A stretch of 64,000 nt of DNA from Psychromonas ingrahamii 37 (GTDB lineage Bacteria; Pseudomonadota; Gammaproteobacteria; Enterobacterales; Psychromonadaceae). The stretch's first letter is position 1, and the number at the start of each line of letters is the position of its first letter. Both the position numbers and the translations under genes were made by a program. The stretch spans positions 2,666,001-2,730,000 of the forward strand of contig NC_008709.1 of assembly GCF_000015285.1 (NCBI RefSeq), read 5' to 3'. The notes below the pieces were generated by a model. It ran no database searches and was not told the origin of the DNA. It worked only from the letters and a program-made list of their open reading frames with translations. Shown here piece by piece: positions 18,501-28,385 of the stretch.

Positions 18501-19089
18501 GTTATTGGGCGATGAACAATCGGGGCAAATTGCCAGTATTGGTTACAATCTGTATATGGAAATGTTAAATCAAGCGATTGAGGCATTAAAAAATGGTCAG
18601 GAGCCTACATTAGAGCACCTTATGGCAAGCCAAGCGGAAGTTGAACTGCGTATCCCTGCCTTGATTCCAACGGATTACATGCCTGACGTTAATCAGCGCT
18701 TATCACTGTATAAGCGTATCGCTGGCAGTAAAAATAAACTTGCATTAAGAGAAATTCAGGTGGAATTAATAGATCGCTTTGGCCTATTACCCGCTTCGAC
18801 TAAAAATCTTATCCAAGTGGCGACAATAAAACAGCAGTGTACGCCATTAGGCATTAAACGTTTAGAAGCACATGCGAATGGTGGTAATATTTTATTTACA
18901 GAAAATACACCAGTGGATCCAATGTTTCTGGTGTCATTGCTGCAAACACAGGCAAATACATTTAAACTAGATGGCCCCACTAAACTTAAATTTATTTGCG
19001 ACCTGTCGGACAGCAGGCAACGAATCAACTGGATTATGCAATTACTGCATAGTTTTGAATCACATTTAATAAAAAAAGCTAAAGGATAA
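15598..19089 (+). CDS. mfd: Transcription-repair coupling factor Mfd
   Basis: Removes RNA polymerase stalled at lesions and recruits UvrA. 1163 residues, full length for the family. Order: UvrB-like N-terminal domains (about 1-350), an RNA-polymerase-interacting CarD-like domain around 480-560 (VHIDYGVGKYLGLE), a RecG-like SF2 translocase with Walker A GDVGFGKT (639-646) and DEEH (740-743), helicase motif VI in QLRGRVGRS, then the TRCF C-terminal domain. csiV follows 4 bases downstream, so the two are likely cotranscribed. Divergent from lolC. Confidence 0.97.
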   Translation: MTDLALLSVPALKKKSDRLIFGNLLGSSQALAISECAKQQASPLILIVDDTPTALKLRQELEFFVEDNLELITFPDWETLPYDNFSPHQDIISNRIETLYKLPNLKNAILIVPISTLLLRIAPPSYLKQHTLIIKNKQKIELQALRADLQEAGYYAVEQVMEHGEFCARGSLLDIYPMGSDTPYRIDFFDDEVDSIRPFDSESQRSLKAISEIKLLPAHEFATDKDAIKRFKVQFTHKFTSPLSTGNDSVFEQISQHNLPAGIEYYLPLFFADTASLFDYFPSNARLAIAGDINQACSDFWKTISTRYQEKSVDLFRPLLPPEELYLRHEQCFELINQWPRYDFRTQPFEHPKNTKQNCAIQAVPDIQIEHNKNAPLQKLQHFITNFTGKVLFSVESAGRKESLLELLATLKLPLSEFSTLTSFTKSKKQLGITISQVENSFILTDTDFAFVTENELLGHKVTQRRRRKENNDENYSADHIVRNLAEIKIDQPVVHIDYGVGKYLGLETIETAGHLTEFVKLEYLRGDKLYVPVSSLQLISRYSGHDVENAPINKLGTETWQKAKKQAAEKVRDVAAELLEVYAQRAAKVGHQYKLNKTHYALFSNDFPFEETHDQALTIKAVISDMCSSQPMDRLVCGDVGFGKTEVAMRAAFIATDNLRQVALLVPTTLLAQQHYENFKDRFADWPVRIEVLSRFKTAKQQKLILEEVNQGKIDILIGTHKLLSSNVQFADLGLLIIDEEHRFGVRQKEKIKALRAQIDILTLTATPIPRTLNMSMNGMRDLSIIATPPAKRLAVKTFVVQKKDQIISDAITREIMRGGQVYFLHNNVATIEKAAHDIQQLIPQAKVAVAHGQMNEHQLEKIMADFYHQRQNVLVCSTIIETGIDIPSANTIIINRADHLGLAQLHQLRGRVGRSHHQAYAYLLTPKPKLMTKDAQKRLQAIEALDTLGAGFTLATHDLEIRGAGELLGDEQSGQIASIGYNLYMEMLNQAIEALKNGQEPTLEHLMASQAEVELRIPALIPTDYMPDVNQRLSLYKRIAGSKNKLALREIQVELIDRFGLLPASTKNLIQVATIKQQCTPLGIKRLEAHANGGNILFTENTPVDPMFLVSLLQTQANTFKLDGPTKLKFICDLSDSRQRINWIMQLLHSFESHLIKKAKG

Positions 19090-19093
19090 TACT

Positions 19094-19858
19094 TTGAATT
19101 ACAAACTGTTCTTACCCGTTATATTGTTGTGTTCCTCATTTTCAGCCAGTGCTGAAGAACGCTGGTTTGAAATTGAAGTCCTGCTTTTTCAACGTAATAT
19201 CAGCCTTGAAAAAATAGGTGAAAAATTATCAGACGATGTGATAGCGGTGGACACGAGCAGCAGCACCTCAATGCTAAAGGTAAATGGGTCGGGTGAGGCT
19301 AATCCCGTGATTATTAGTGCACAACAGTTTGATTACAATGCCAATAACTTCATCCTGTTAAATAGTTCGCATCTGAATCTCAGCGCACAACGTGAAAGAT
19401 TAGCCGCACACGCAGCCTTTAAGCCGATTTTACATATGGCTTGGCAAATGCCCGTTAAGAGCAATAATAGCGCAAAACCTATTCACCTTTTTGGCGGTGA
19501 AAATCTTGGATTAGGCACTCAATTAGGTGATAAATGGGCGGTCGATGGAAATTTTGAAATCTACTTAGACCATTATCTCTATATAGACAGTCAGCTCATT
19601 GTTCGTCAAAAAACAATGCAGGAGCAAATCAAACAACAGACCGCTGATGTGCAAAATTCAAGTACACTCGAAAGTGAAAATGGGGTTGAAACTATCTCTC
19701 TAAAGAGAGAGAGCGACACCTTTGAAAATAACCAAAGGATGGTTATTAAAGAAGTTATGTTTGATCAAAAACGCCGTTTAAGAAGTGAAGAGATTCATTA
19801 TTTAGACCATCCATTGATGGGAATTATTGTACAAATAAGAAAAATTGAAGGGAAATAA
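19094..19858 (+). CDS. csiV: CsiV-like peptidoglycan-associated periplasmic protein
   Basis: 254 residues with a Sec signal (about 1-20, cleavage after ASA). The mature N-terminus EERWFEIEVLLFQR is the hallmark of the CsiV family, which in Vibrio activates the LpoA-PBP1A peptidoglycan synthase when D-amino acids are present. The start codon is TTG at 19094, with AAAGGAT at the end of mfd serving as ribosome-binding site. The mid-section KQQTADVQNS...TISLKRES is low-complexity. The mfd-csiV neighbourhood agrees with Vibrionales. Confidence 0.82.
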   Translation: MNYKLFLPVILLCSSFSASAEERWFEIEVLLFQRNISLEKIGEKLSDDVIAVDTSSSTSMLKVNGSGEANPVIISAQQFDYNANNFILLNSSHLNLSAQRERLAAHAAFKPILHMAWQMPVKSNNSAKPIHLFGGENLGLGTQLGDKWAVDGNFEIYLDHYLYIDSQLIVRQKTMQEQIKQQTADVQNSSTLESENGVETISLKRESDTFENNQRMVIKEVMFDQKRRLRSEEIHYLDHPLMGIIVQIRKIEGK

Positions 19859-19877
19859 TTTTTATAAATAACCTGGT

Positions 19878-19909
19878 CAATCGCTTTGGCAACAGCGCCA
19901 AAGCGATTG
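19878..19909. terminator. Hairpin between convergent csiV and HAD gene
   Basis: CAATCGCTTTGGC (19878-19890) and its exact complement (19897-19909) form a 13-bp stem with a six-base loop. The T run is weak on both sides. It lies between convergent stops and probably serves both. Confidence 0.7.
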
Positions 19910-19913
19910 AATC

Positions 19914-20597
19914 TTAAATATATTTCCAGAGTTGCGTGGGTAAATCGCTTAAAATAGCAATGGGCTTGTACTGAGATAAGACAGCGTCGGAGTGCACGCC
20001 ATAAGTCACCCCAATACAATCGACATTAGCATTATTCGCCATTTCCAGATCAAAAGAAGAGTCACCTATCATCAGTGCTTGTTCAGCATTGATAGACAAT
20101 GCTTCTAGTATATTATTTAGCATCAGAGGGTCAGGTTTAGAAAGCGTTTCGTCTGCGCAATAGGTAATTGAAAATAAGTCAGTCACTTCATATTGCAAGA
20201 GCTGTCGATCAAGTCCTTTGCGCCCCTTCCCCGTGGCAACTGCGAGCAGGTAACCTTGTTGTTTTAACACCTTTAGCCAGGCTTTAATACCCGGATAAAA
20301 GGGGGTGTTCTGTTTATTCAAATAGGTGTATTGATGACGATATGCATCGATCAGTTGTTGCTGCTTAGCGGGAGATAACATCGGGAACAGTATCTCCATT
20401 GCCTTATCTAAACTGAGACCAATAATATCACGAATGGCTTGGGGAGAGGGAGCCAGTATATCGCTCAGCTTTGCCGCTTGTATAACACAATTAATGATTT
20501 TATCGATGGAGTCCATTAAAGTGCCATCCCAATCGAAAATAATCACTGAATATTTATTATTTTCCGGATTTTCAAGCAACTGTTTATTCGAGTGCAT
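19914..20597 (-). CDS. HAD-superfamily phosphatase (Gph-like)
   Basis: 227-residue HAD-IA hydrolase. Motif I is DWDGTLMDS with nucleophile and acid at D22 and D24, motif II is VATGKGRKG, and motif III/IV is SKPDPLML ... IGDSSFDLEMA. An alpha-helical cap (about 35-105) fits a phosphoglycolate or sugar-phosphate phosphatase, but the substrate cannot be deduced. It lies downstream of rluC on the same strand, 146 bases away. The first ~15 residues are not conserved in look, so the true start may be a little inside. Confidence 0.85.
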   Translation of the reverse strand: MHSNKQLLENPENNKYSVIIFDWDGTLMDSIDKIINCVIQAAKLSDILAPSPQAIRDIIGLSLDKAMEILFPMLSPAKQQQLIDAYRHQYTYLNKQNTPFYPGIKAWLKVLKQQGYLLAVATGKGRKGLDRQLLQYEVTDLFSITYCADETLSKPDPLMLNNILEALSINAEQALMIGDSSFDLEMANNANVDCIGVTYGVHSDAVLSQYKPIAILSDLPTQLWKYI

Positions 20598-20621
20598 ACA
20601 AGCTCCGTTCTGTTAGTAACC

Positions 20622-20663
20622 GGTTCTATTATTAGTGGGTTCTATTATTAGTGGGTTCTATTA
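20622..20663. repeat. 16-bp tandem repeat upstream of HAD gene
   Basis: GGTTCTATTATTAGTG at 20622-20637 and 20638-20653, followed by a 10-base partial copy to 20663. It ends 25 bases from the HAD start codon and so lies in its promoter or leader. Confidence 0.8.
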
Positions 20664-20679
20664 ACATTTAATTTTGCTC

Positions 20680-20720
20680 CCAAGGTACTTAAAGGTAGCC
20701 CGGTGAGCAAGTGCCTTGGG
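20680..20720. repeat. Imperfect inverted repeat in rluC-HAD gap
   Basis: CCAAGGTACTT and AAGTGCCTTGG form an arm pair with one mismatch around an 18-base loop. A run of seven A lies on the far side (about 20723), not the side expected for an rluC terminator. Role unknown. Confidence 0.45.
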
Positions 20721-20743
20721 TATAAAAAAACTAAGGCTTGATC

Positions 20744-21682
20744 TTAATTTCTTTGCAGCTTTTCTAGCAATAACGTAAGTTCAGAGCAAAGAGGTGCACT
20801 CACCGTCATCTGTTTTTCTAATACTGGATGGAAAAAAGTGATATGCGCCGCATGTAAAAATAAGCGGTTTAAGCCCAAAGCCTGCATCTCTTTACTGAAT
20901 TGTTCATCTCCATAACGGTCGTCACAGGCAATGTTATGCCCTTTAGAGGCGCTGTGTACGCGTATTTGATGCGTTCTTCCCGTCACCGGAGAGGCTTCGA
21001 CTAATGTCGCTCCCTGATAGCGCTGTAAAATTTTAAACCGCGTTTCGGATGCTTTACCCAATTCACTCACTTTTACAATAGAATCCTGTGCTTTTTTAAG
21101 TAATGGAGCGGTCACGCTGCGCCATTTTTTCTCCCAGACCCCTTTAACCAGAGCGTGGTATTGTTTATTCATTGTTTTATTACGTAACTGTTCATGCAGC
21201 GCACGTAACATACTGCGTTTTTTAGCGATCAATAAACAGCCCGAGGTGGCTTTATCAAGTCGATGTACTAACTCCAAAAATCGCGATTCGGGCCGTAAAG
21301 CACGTAATCCTTCAATTATGCCAAAATCAAGACCACTACCACCATGCACAGCAAGACCCGAGGGTTTATTTAAAATAATTAAACCATCATCCTCATAAAC
21401 AATTTGCGATTCCAGACGCGCTATTTTATTCAATTTAGGAGAAGGTAAAGCATTTTCTTTTGCTACGCGCACGGGCGGGATACGGACGAAATCACCCGTT
21501 TGCAGTTTATAGTCTGGCTTAATACGTTTTTTATTAACACGCACTTCTCCCTTACGTACAATCCGGTAGATCATACTTTTAGGGACGCCTTTTAAGTGTA
21601 AACGAAGATAATTATCAATTCGTTGTTGTGCATTTTCTTGAGTAATCTCAAGTATGCGTACTGAGTGATTTATTTGTTCCAT
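20744..21682 (-). CDS. rluC: 23S rRNA pseudouridine synthase RluC (955/2504/2580)
   Basis: RluA-family pseudouridine synthase, 312 residues. An S4 RNA-binding domain (about 18-75) precedes the catalytic domain with HRLDKATSG, catalytic Asp 143. Substrate assignment to U955, U2504 and U2580 of 23S rRNA follows from similarity and from the divergent rluC/rne arrangement, which matches E. coli. Confidence 0.93.
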   Translation of the reverse strand: MEQINHSVRILEITQENAQQRIDNYLRLHLKGVPKSMIYRIVRKGEVRVNKKRIKPDYKLQTGDFVRIPPVRVAKENALPSPKLNKIARLESQIVYEDDGLIILNKPSGLAVHGGSGLDFGIIEGLRALRPESRFLELVHRLDKATSGCLLIAKKRSMLRALHEQLRNKTMNKQYHALVKGVWEKKWRSVTAPLLKKAQDSIVKVSELGKASETRFKILQRYQGATLVEASPVTGRTHQIRVHSASKGHNIACDDRYGDEQFSKEMQALGLNRLFLHAAHITFFHPVLEKQMTVSAPLCSELTLLLEKLQRN

Positions 21683-22013
21683 AAGCTAAGTTTATCACGT
21701 GTTAAGCAGATAATATCTAAAAATTTATATTGCGGGTAAAGTACTATTAATGAGACAATCTATAAGTTAATGACTCGTTAATAAAAAAATTAGCTAGCAG
21801 TCTAAACAACCCAAAAAAACATAATGTTGAGTCTTAAACTTATTCTTATATTTTGACTAATATCAATTGATAAAGAATCAGACCGTTGCTCTCACTTTCA
21901 AATGCACCTCTACATATTTCCAGTCGCGAGACTGTATAACCAGACTCGAGGTCAAGTGAACAAAGACATAACCAACAAATTAAAAATAACTATAAAATAT
22001 AAGAGTTTATTAA
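21683..22013 (+). promoter_or_regulatory. rluC/rne divergent region and rne leader
   Basis: 331 bases without a gene. In E. coli the long rne 5' leader lets RNase E degrade its own mRNA. Here a hairpin CAGTC-GCGA-GACTG with a GNRA-type loop is visible at 21921-21934. I infer a similar autoregulatory leader; no further structure was checked. Confidence 0.45.
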
Positions 22014-25000
22014 ATGAAAAGAATGTTAATCAATGCGACTCAAGCAGAAGAATTGCGTGTTGCACTCGTAGATGGTCAGATGTTGTATGACCTAGATATT
22101 GAAAGCCCTGGTCATGAACAAAAAAAAGCAAATATTTACAAAGGTAAAATCACTCGTGTAGAGCCCAGCTTAGAAGCTGCGTTTGTAGAATATGGTGCTG
22201 AACGACATGGTTTCCTTCCTCTAAAAGAGATTGCCCGCACATACTTCCCTGAAGGTTATTCTTTTAAAGGACGTCCGAATATTAAAGACGTCATAAAAGA
22301 GGGTCAGGAAGTCATTATCCAAATTGAGAAAGAAGAACGCGGTAATAAAGGTGCGGCATTAACCACCTTTATCAGTTTAGCCGGTAGTTACTTAGTATTA
22401 ATGCCAAACAATCCTCGTGCAGGCGGTATTTCACGTCGCATCGAAGGCGATGAACGAACTGAACTCAAAGAAGCGCTTAGCCACCTTAAACTACCCAACG
22501 GCATGGGACTTATCGTACGCACAGCCGGGGTAGGTAAAACGCCGGAAGAGTTGGAATGGGATTTAAATGTATTAGTTAATCATTGGCAAGCCATTGACGA
22601 AGCTGCCCGTGCTCAACCTGCTCCTTTTCTAATTCATAGAGAAAGCAATGTTATCGTACGCTCTATTCGTGATTATCTGCGCCGTGATATAGGTGAGATT
22701 GTTATTGATCATGCAAAAACCTTTGAACTGGCTAAAAATCACATCGCGATGGTGCGTCCTGACTATGTTAGCCGCTTAAAATTATACCAGGGTGAAGTGC
22801 CATTATTCACTCATTATCAGGTAGAAAGTCAAATAGAATCGGCTTTCCAGCGTGAAGTCCGTTTACCTTCCGGTGGTTCAATTGTTATTGATCCCACTGA
22901 GGCCTTAACCTCTATTGATATTAACTCTGCACGTGCTACACGTGGTAGTGATATTGAAGAAACTGCTTTTAATACAAATCTGGAAGCGGCAGAAGAGATA
23001 GCCCGACAATTACGCCTGCGTGACTTGGGCGGTTTAGTTGTTATCGACTTTATCGATATGACACCGCCTCGCCATCAGCGTGAAGTTGAAAACCGTATGC
23101 GTGAATCCGTTCGTCAGGATAGAGCCCGCATTCAATTAGGTCGTATTTCTCGTTTTGGTCTGATGGAAATGTCCCGTCAACGTCTTCGGCCTTCTCTTGG
23201 TGAATCTGCATCTCGTGTCTGCCCTCGCTGCCATGGTCAAGGTACCATCCGTGATAATGAATCGCTTGCATTAGCTATTTTACGACTAATAGAGGAGGAA
23301 GGCTTAAAAGAGAATACGGTACAAATTCAAGCGACTGTTCCGGTTGCCGTTGCCGCTTACTTATTAAATGAAAAACGTAAAGATGTGCAAAAAATAGAAA
23401 AACGTCATTCTTGCGAAGTTTATATCATTCCCAATGCGAACCTGTTAACACCGCATTTTGAAATTAAACGTACCCGTAAAGATGGCAAAGAAGATATCAA
23501 TTACGATGCCCTTGAAAAACAACATACGGTTTATGTGCCTAATGTCATCAAAGATGAGCATAACAATGAAGCCGATCCTGTATTGTCTGGTTTTTCAAGT
23601 CCTAAACAAAAAACCACAGAAGAAAAAACAGTAAAGAAAGAGATAATTCCGGAGCCTAAAACAGTAGAAGCGGCAAAACCTTCTCTCTTTTCAAAAATAA
23701 TCTCGGCGATATCTTCTCTATTCAATGATAGCGAAAAACAACTGCCTGTTGAGGAAAAAGAAGCACCGCCCGTTGCAGAGCCAGTCACTAATAACCGCAA
23801 TAACCGCAACAACAGTCGCAATCGGAACCGTAATCAAAATCGCGCCGAGAAAAGTCGTACTACGCAAGCACCTACTGAAGCTAAAGCGACTCCCAACAAA
23901 GAGTCTGAACGCCCTAAAAAGCAAGAAACGTCAGTTCAACCTCCTGCAAATGAAGATGCAGTTGCCGTTCGCCGTAAACGTAGAAATATGCGCAAAAAAG
24001 TACGTATTCAAAATACGCGTGAAACAGACTCGTCCAGTGTAGAAGCGCCAGCTGTTAATGAGCTGGATAATAAACCCGCTGTTAATACGCCTAAAGTTAA
24101 AAAACCGGCAGCACCGAAAAGCAAACCGGTAAAAGCAGAAACAGCTGACACGGAACTAGCGGTAGAGGGTAATACAGCCCCAACAGCAGATAAAATTGAA
24201 ACTGAAGAACATAAAGCAGTTGCAATTCCAAGTCGTCGTTCACGTTATCTGCGCAATAATGCCCAACGAAATAAAAAGAATATGACGCCTGAAAGTGATC
24301 AGGAAGAATATAACTTACCAACAGATCAGCAAGATCCGATAAGTAGTCGCTACCCAGAATCTGAAACTGTTGATAGTGAAGCTAAATTTGAGCCTGTCGC
24401 AGATCAAGCAATGGCCGAAATGGTAAGCAATGCTGAGCAGCAAGCTTCTATTGCACCAGAAATTGAAACGATTAAAAACACATCGACTACACAAGAATCT
24501 GTTGAGCAGATTCAAAAAAGCGTTAATGCAGCAATTCAAGAAGCTCAGCAAATTTCGTCTGCGGCCGAAACTGCTAAGGTTATTGAAAAAGCTGAAGTTA
24601 AAGAAACCCCTAACGTTAAAGAAACCGCTCCGGTTGAAGAAACCGCTGCAGTTAAAGAAACCGCTGCAGTTAAAGAAACCGCCGCAGTTGAAGAAACCGC
24701 CGCAGTTAAAGAAACCGCCGCAGTTGAAGAAACCGCCGCAGTTGAAGAAACCGCCGCAGTTAAAGAAACCGCCGCAGTTAAAGAAACTGCTCCAGTTAAA
24801 GAAACTGCTCCAGTTAAAGAAACTGCTCCAGTTAAAGAAACTGCTCCAGTTAAAGAAACTGCTCCAGTTAAAGAAACTGCTCCAGTTAAAGAAACTGCTG
24901 CAGTTGAAGAAACTGCTCCAGTTGAAGAAACTGCTTCAGTTAAAGAAACTGCTGAAGTTAAAGAAACTGAGCTTGCAGGTGCCACTATTAATGAAAAATC

Positions 25001-25211
25001 AATTAATAAAAACCAAGGAATAATCAGTAATCTTAAAAAATCTTCAGCATCTCCAATGACTAAAACAGTCAGTGGACCACTTGATACAAATGCTAACATA
25101 ATGATTGTTGCCGCAACACAGCGACTAACAGTCACTAAATCAGGGCGCCCGGCTGGTAGCCGTTTTGCTACCAGTAGTGCGAGCAGTGAAACAGTTAAGG
25201 CAAAATTATAA
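22014..25211 (+). CDS. rne: Ribonuclease E with a long hexapeptide-repeat tail
   Basis: Essential endoribonuclease and RNA degradosome scaffold, 1065 residues. The S1 domain lies at about 35-125. The DNase I-like catalytic site has D302 and D345 (E. coli D303 and D346) and the Zn-link is CPRC (403-406). After about residue 520 the tail is low-complexity. [12 protein letters not shown] (near 560) resembles the membrane-binding helix, and an Asn/Arg-rich stretch (near 595) resembles an RNA-binding segment. From residue 862 there are 21 consecutive V-K/E-E-T-x-x hexapeptides. The final [15 protein letters not shown] segment may bind PNPase. The C-terminal roles are inference. Confidence 0.96.
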   Translation: MKRMLINATQAEELRVALVDGQMLYDLDIESPGHEQKKANIYKGKITRVEPSLEAAFVEYGAERHGFLPLKEIARTYFPEGYSFKGRPNIKDVIKEGQEVIIQIEKEERGNKGAALTTFISLAGSYLVLMPNNPRAGGISRRIEGDERTELKEALSHLKLPNGMGLIVRTAGVGKTPEELEWDLNVLVNHWQAIDEAARAQPAPFLIHRESNVIVRSIRDYLRRDIGEIVIDHAKTFELAKNHIAMVRPDYVSRLKLYQGEVPLFTHYQVESQIESAFQREVRLPSGGSIVIDPTEALTSIDINSARATRGSDIEETAFNTNLEAAEEIARQLRLRDLGGLVVIDFIDMTPPRHQREVENRMRESVRQDRARIQLGRISRFGLMEMSRQRLRPSLGESASRVCPRCHGQGTIRDNESLALAILRLIEEEGLKENTVQIQATVPVAVAAYLLNEKRKDVQKIEKRHSCEVYIIPNANLLTPHFEIKRTRKDGKEDINYDALEKQHTVYVPNVIKDEHNNEADPVLSGFSSPKQKTTEEKTVKKEIIPEPKTVEAAKPSLFSKIISAISSLFNDSEKQLPVEEKEAPPVAEPVTNNRNNRNNSRNRNRNQNRAEKSRTTQAPTEAKATPNKESERPKKQETSVQPPANEDAVAVRRKRRNMRKKVRIQNTRETDSSSVEAPAVNELDNKPAVNTPKVKKPAAPKSKPVKAETADTELAVEGNTAPTADKIETEEHKAVAIPSRRSRYLRNNAQRNKKNMTPESDQEEYNLPTDQQDPISSRYPESETVDSEAKFEPVADQAMAEMVSNAEQQASIAPEIETIKNTSTTQESVEQIQKSVNAAIQEAQQISSAAETAKVIEKAEVKETPNVKETAPVEETAAVKETAAVKETAAVEETAAVKETAAVEETAAVEETAAVKETAAVKETAPVKETAPVKETAPVKETAPVKETAPVKETAPVKETAAVEETAPVEETASVKETAEVKETELAGATINEKSINKNQGIISNLKKSSASPMTKTVSGPLDTNANIMIVAATQRLTVTKSGRPAGSRFATSSASSETVKAKL
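24597..24974 (+). repeat. 21 in-frame copies of an 18-bp repeat in rne
   Basis: Each unit encodes V-(K/E)-E-T-x-x, mostly [12 protein letters not shown] or VEETAA. Silent differences form blocks: early units use CCGCTGCA, middle units CCGCCGCA, then six virtually identical units with ACTGCTCCA. This pattern indicates successive recent expansions. Long ORFs on the other frames here are artefacts of the repeat. Confidence 0.97.
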
Positions 25212-25229
25212 TAAATATTTAGTTAATAG

Positions 25230-26300
<1,071 letters not shown>

Positions 26301-26325
26301 TGATTAACTAACATATTATCTAACT

Positions 26326-26352
26326 AAAAAGGTAACCATTGGCTACCTTTTT
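26326..26352 (+). terminator. Rho-independent terminator after trxB
   Basis: AAAAGGTAACCATTGGCTACCTTTTTT: a stem with an A/C mismatch and a T run, 25 bases after the stop. Confidence 0.8.
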
Positions 26353-26386
26353 TATAAAAAGTCACTGCAACATGTAAGCAACGGGG

Positions 26387-27310
26387 TTATTTTTTATCTT
26401 TACCAGTCTGCAACCTTCTTTGAATTGCACCTAACTCTATCAATGCATACTTATATTCAATAAACTCATGAATATTTGTCGCGGTACTTAATTTAAAGTA
26501 ATAGACCGCTTTCTCTAAATGGCCTGACAATTGATGCCAATGAGCAAGATAAAAATAGGCCTCACATAGACGCTCAGCAAGTTCTTTATTGGTGTTAACA
26601 CCATAAGAGAGACTTTCAAGAAAATCTTTTTCTGTTGTTCTGCCCGCTATCACATCAACGATTGCCCAGGCAAAGCGAGGATCATTACTTAATTGAGTTG
26701 ATGATTTAAGTGTCTGTAACGCTTTTAACTGATCGACTTTACTGTTAATAATGAAACGCCACAAAACCCGATAGGGATCATTTTGATCAAGCGAATAGAA
26801 CTTTTCAATATCATTCATCGCTAATTGATAACGTCCGATTTGATACAGCCCAACTGCCCTATGCAAATAACTGTATTGCATATTATCGGATAACTCTAAT
26901 GCCGAATCAAAAGCATCAAATGCCTCATCATAGGATTCGGATAATAATAGATAAAGCCCTAAAAAGTTATAAGCATCTGCAAAGGTAGGATCAACACTCA
27001 ACGCTTGGATAAAATCATAACGACTATGTGCTGCCAAGCCCATTCGGTCATAAATAACCCCACGTTCATAAAATAATACTGCGTACTGTCTTGCATCCAG
27101 ATCTTTTTGTTCAACAAGTAATTGATTAATTTTTAACAATTTAACTTCATCTTGATAGTCTATTTGCACAGCTGTAGAGAGAGGGAATTTATTAATTACA
27201 TTATTTTGCGTTGAAAAATCCTGCTCAGTATTAGGAAGGCTTTGGCAAGCTGTTAATGTAAATAAAATAGGTAAAACGAACAATAATGAACAATGAAATC
27301 TCATGAACAA
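26387..27310 (-). CDS. nlpI: NlpI-like TPR lipoprotein
   Basis: Lipoprotein with a signal ending L-T-A-C (Cys 22), about 307 residues, followed by tetratricopeptide repeats (clear units near residues 75-180 such as YNFLGLYLLLSESYDEAFDA). E. coli NlpI is an outer-membrane adaptor that brings endopeptidases such as MepS to the protease Prc. A second in-frame Met (27304) may be the true start. E. coli nlpI lies by pnp; here it lies after the secDF cluster, so the name rests on protein features. Confidence 0.82.
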   Translation of the reverse strand: MFMRFHCSLLFVLPILFTLTACQSLPNTEQDFSTQNNVINKFPLSTAVQIDYQDEVKLLKINQLLVEQKDLDARQYAVLFYERGVIYDRMGLAAHSRYDFIQALSVDPTFADAYNFLGLYLLLSESYDEAFDAFDSALELSDNMQYSYLHRAVGLYQIGRYQLAMNDIEKFYSLDQNDPYRVLWRFIINSKVDQLKALQTLKSSTQLSNDPRFAWAIVDVIAGRTTEKDFLESLSYGVNTNKELAERLCEAYFYLAHWHQLSGHLEKAVYYFKLSTATNIHEFIEYKYALIELGAIQRRLQTGKDKK

Positions 27311-27380
27311 ACCCTTTAAGACAAGTGAGTTAAGAGTGAACTATAACAAGCTGAAAGTAAAGTTAGATATATTTTGAAAT

Positions 27381-27408
27381 AAAAAAAGCACTGCATGCAG
27401 TGCTTTTT
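27381..27408 (-). terminator. Terminator after secF
   Basis: AAAAAGCACTGCATGCAGTGCTTTTT: an uninterrupted palindromic stem with A and T runs on both sides, 19 bases past the secF stop on the minus strand. Confidence 0.9.
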
Positions 27409-27426
27409 AGCTGTCCAATTTATCTA

Positions 27427-28371
27427 CTATAAGGGGTCTTGATCTGCCCCCTCTTTTTCAACAACTTCTGGAATCATATGCTCACGGGAAATACCTAATT
27501 TAATTGCCAGTGCACTGGCCACATAAATGGAGGAGTAAGTACCCACGATAACACCAATCAATAATGCCGTTGCAAAACCATGGATCAATGCACCGCCAAA
27601 AATAAACAGTGAAATCAATACAAAAATAGTGGTTCCTGAGGTAATTAAGGTACGGCTTAAGGTCTGTGTAAGCGATTTATCGACAATATCATTTGAAGTT
27701 GCCGTTGTCAGTAAGCGGAAATTTTCACGTATTCGGTCAAATACTACAATAGTATCGTTGAGAGAATAACCAACAACAGCCAATAAAGCGGCTAATACGG
27801 TTAAATCCACTTCAATTTTAAATAATGAGAAAAATCCGAGTGTTATAATAATATCGTGTGCTAAAGCTAACACAGAGCCGCACGCCAAGCGCCATTCAAA
27901 GCGAATACTGACATAAATTAAAATACAGATAAGCGCAATAATAATAGCTAAACCACCGGAATTTGCTAATTCAGCCCCCACATTAGGCCCAACAAATTCA
28001 ATCCGGCGCATATCCACTTGTCCGAAATCGGCATTCTGTAATGACTCTAGCACCTGAGTCCCGATAACTTCTCCTCGAACGCCTTCTCGAGGTGCTAAGC
28101 GGATCATAACATCACGGCTAGTGCCGAAATGCTGAACAACTGCATCGGAGAAATCATTCGATGCTAATACATCACGCACATCGGGTAATACAGCAGGTTG
28201 CTCAAAACCAACTTCAATAACAGTCCCACCGGTAAAATCAAGGCCCCAGTTTAACCAGTTAATACTTAACGCGGCAACTGAAGCGACAATTAAGAACATT
28301 GAAAACCAAGATGCCGGTTTCGAATATTGCATAAAAGGCAGCGTTTTTTTCGATTTAATTAACTCAAACAT
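27427..28371 (-). CDS. secF: Protein translocase subunit SecF
   Basis: With SecD forms the proton-driven complex that pulls exported proteins from SecYEG. 314 residues, six membrane segments with a periplasmic domain after the first. Family motifs: LDFTGGTVIEV (about 48-58), VGPNVGAEL, and GYSLNDTIVVFDRIREN in the membrane core. Last gene of queA-tgt-yajC-secD-secF, 14 bases after secD. Confidence 0.96.
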   Translation of the reverse strand: MFELIKSKKTLPFMQYSKPASWFSMFLIVASVAALSINWLNWGLDFTGGTVIEVGFEQPAVLPDVRDVLASNDFSDAVVQHFGTSRDVMIRLAPREGVRGEVIGTQVLESLQNADFGQVDMRRIEFVGPNVGAELANSGGLAIIIALICILIYVSIRFEWRLACGSVLALAHDIIITLGFFSLFKIEVDLTVLAALLAVVGYSLNDTIVVFDRIRENFRLLTTATSNDIVDKSLTQTLSRTLITSGTTIFVLISLFIFGGALIHGFATALLIGVIVGTYSSIYVASALAIKLGISREHMIPEVVEKEGADQDPL

Positions 28372-28385
28372 AATATTTCCTTGCG

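Noticed and set aside
20680-20720. rluC terminator
   Set aside because: On the rluC strand the T run precedes the hairpin instead of following it.
24430-25135. Two long open frames (197 and 196 codons) overlapping the rne repeat region on other frames
   Set aside because: They exist only because an 18-bp repeat without stops is open in several frames; the protein patterns are simple repeats and rne clearly codes here.
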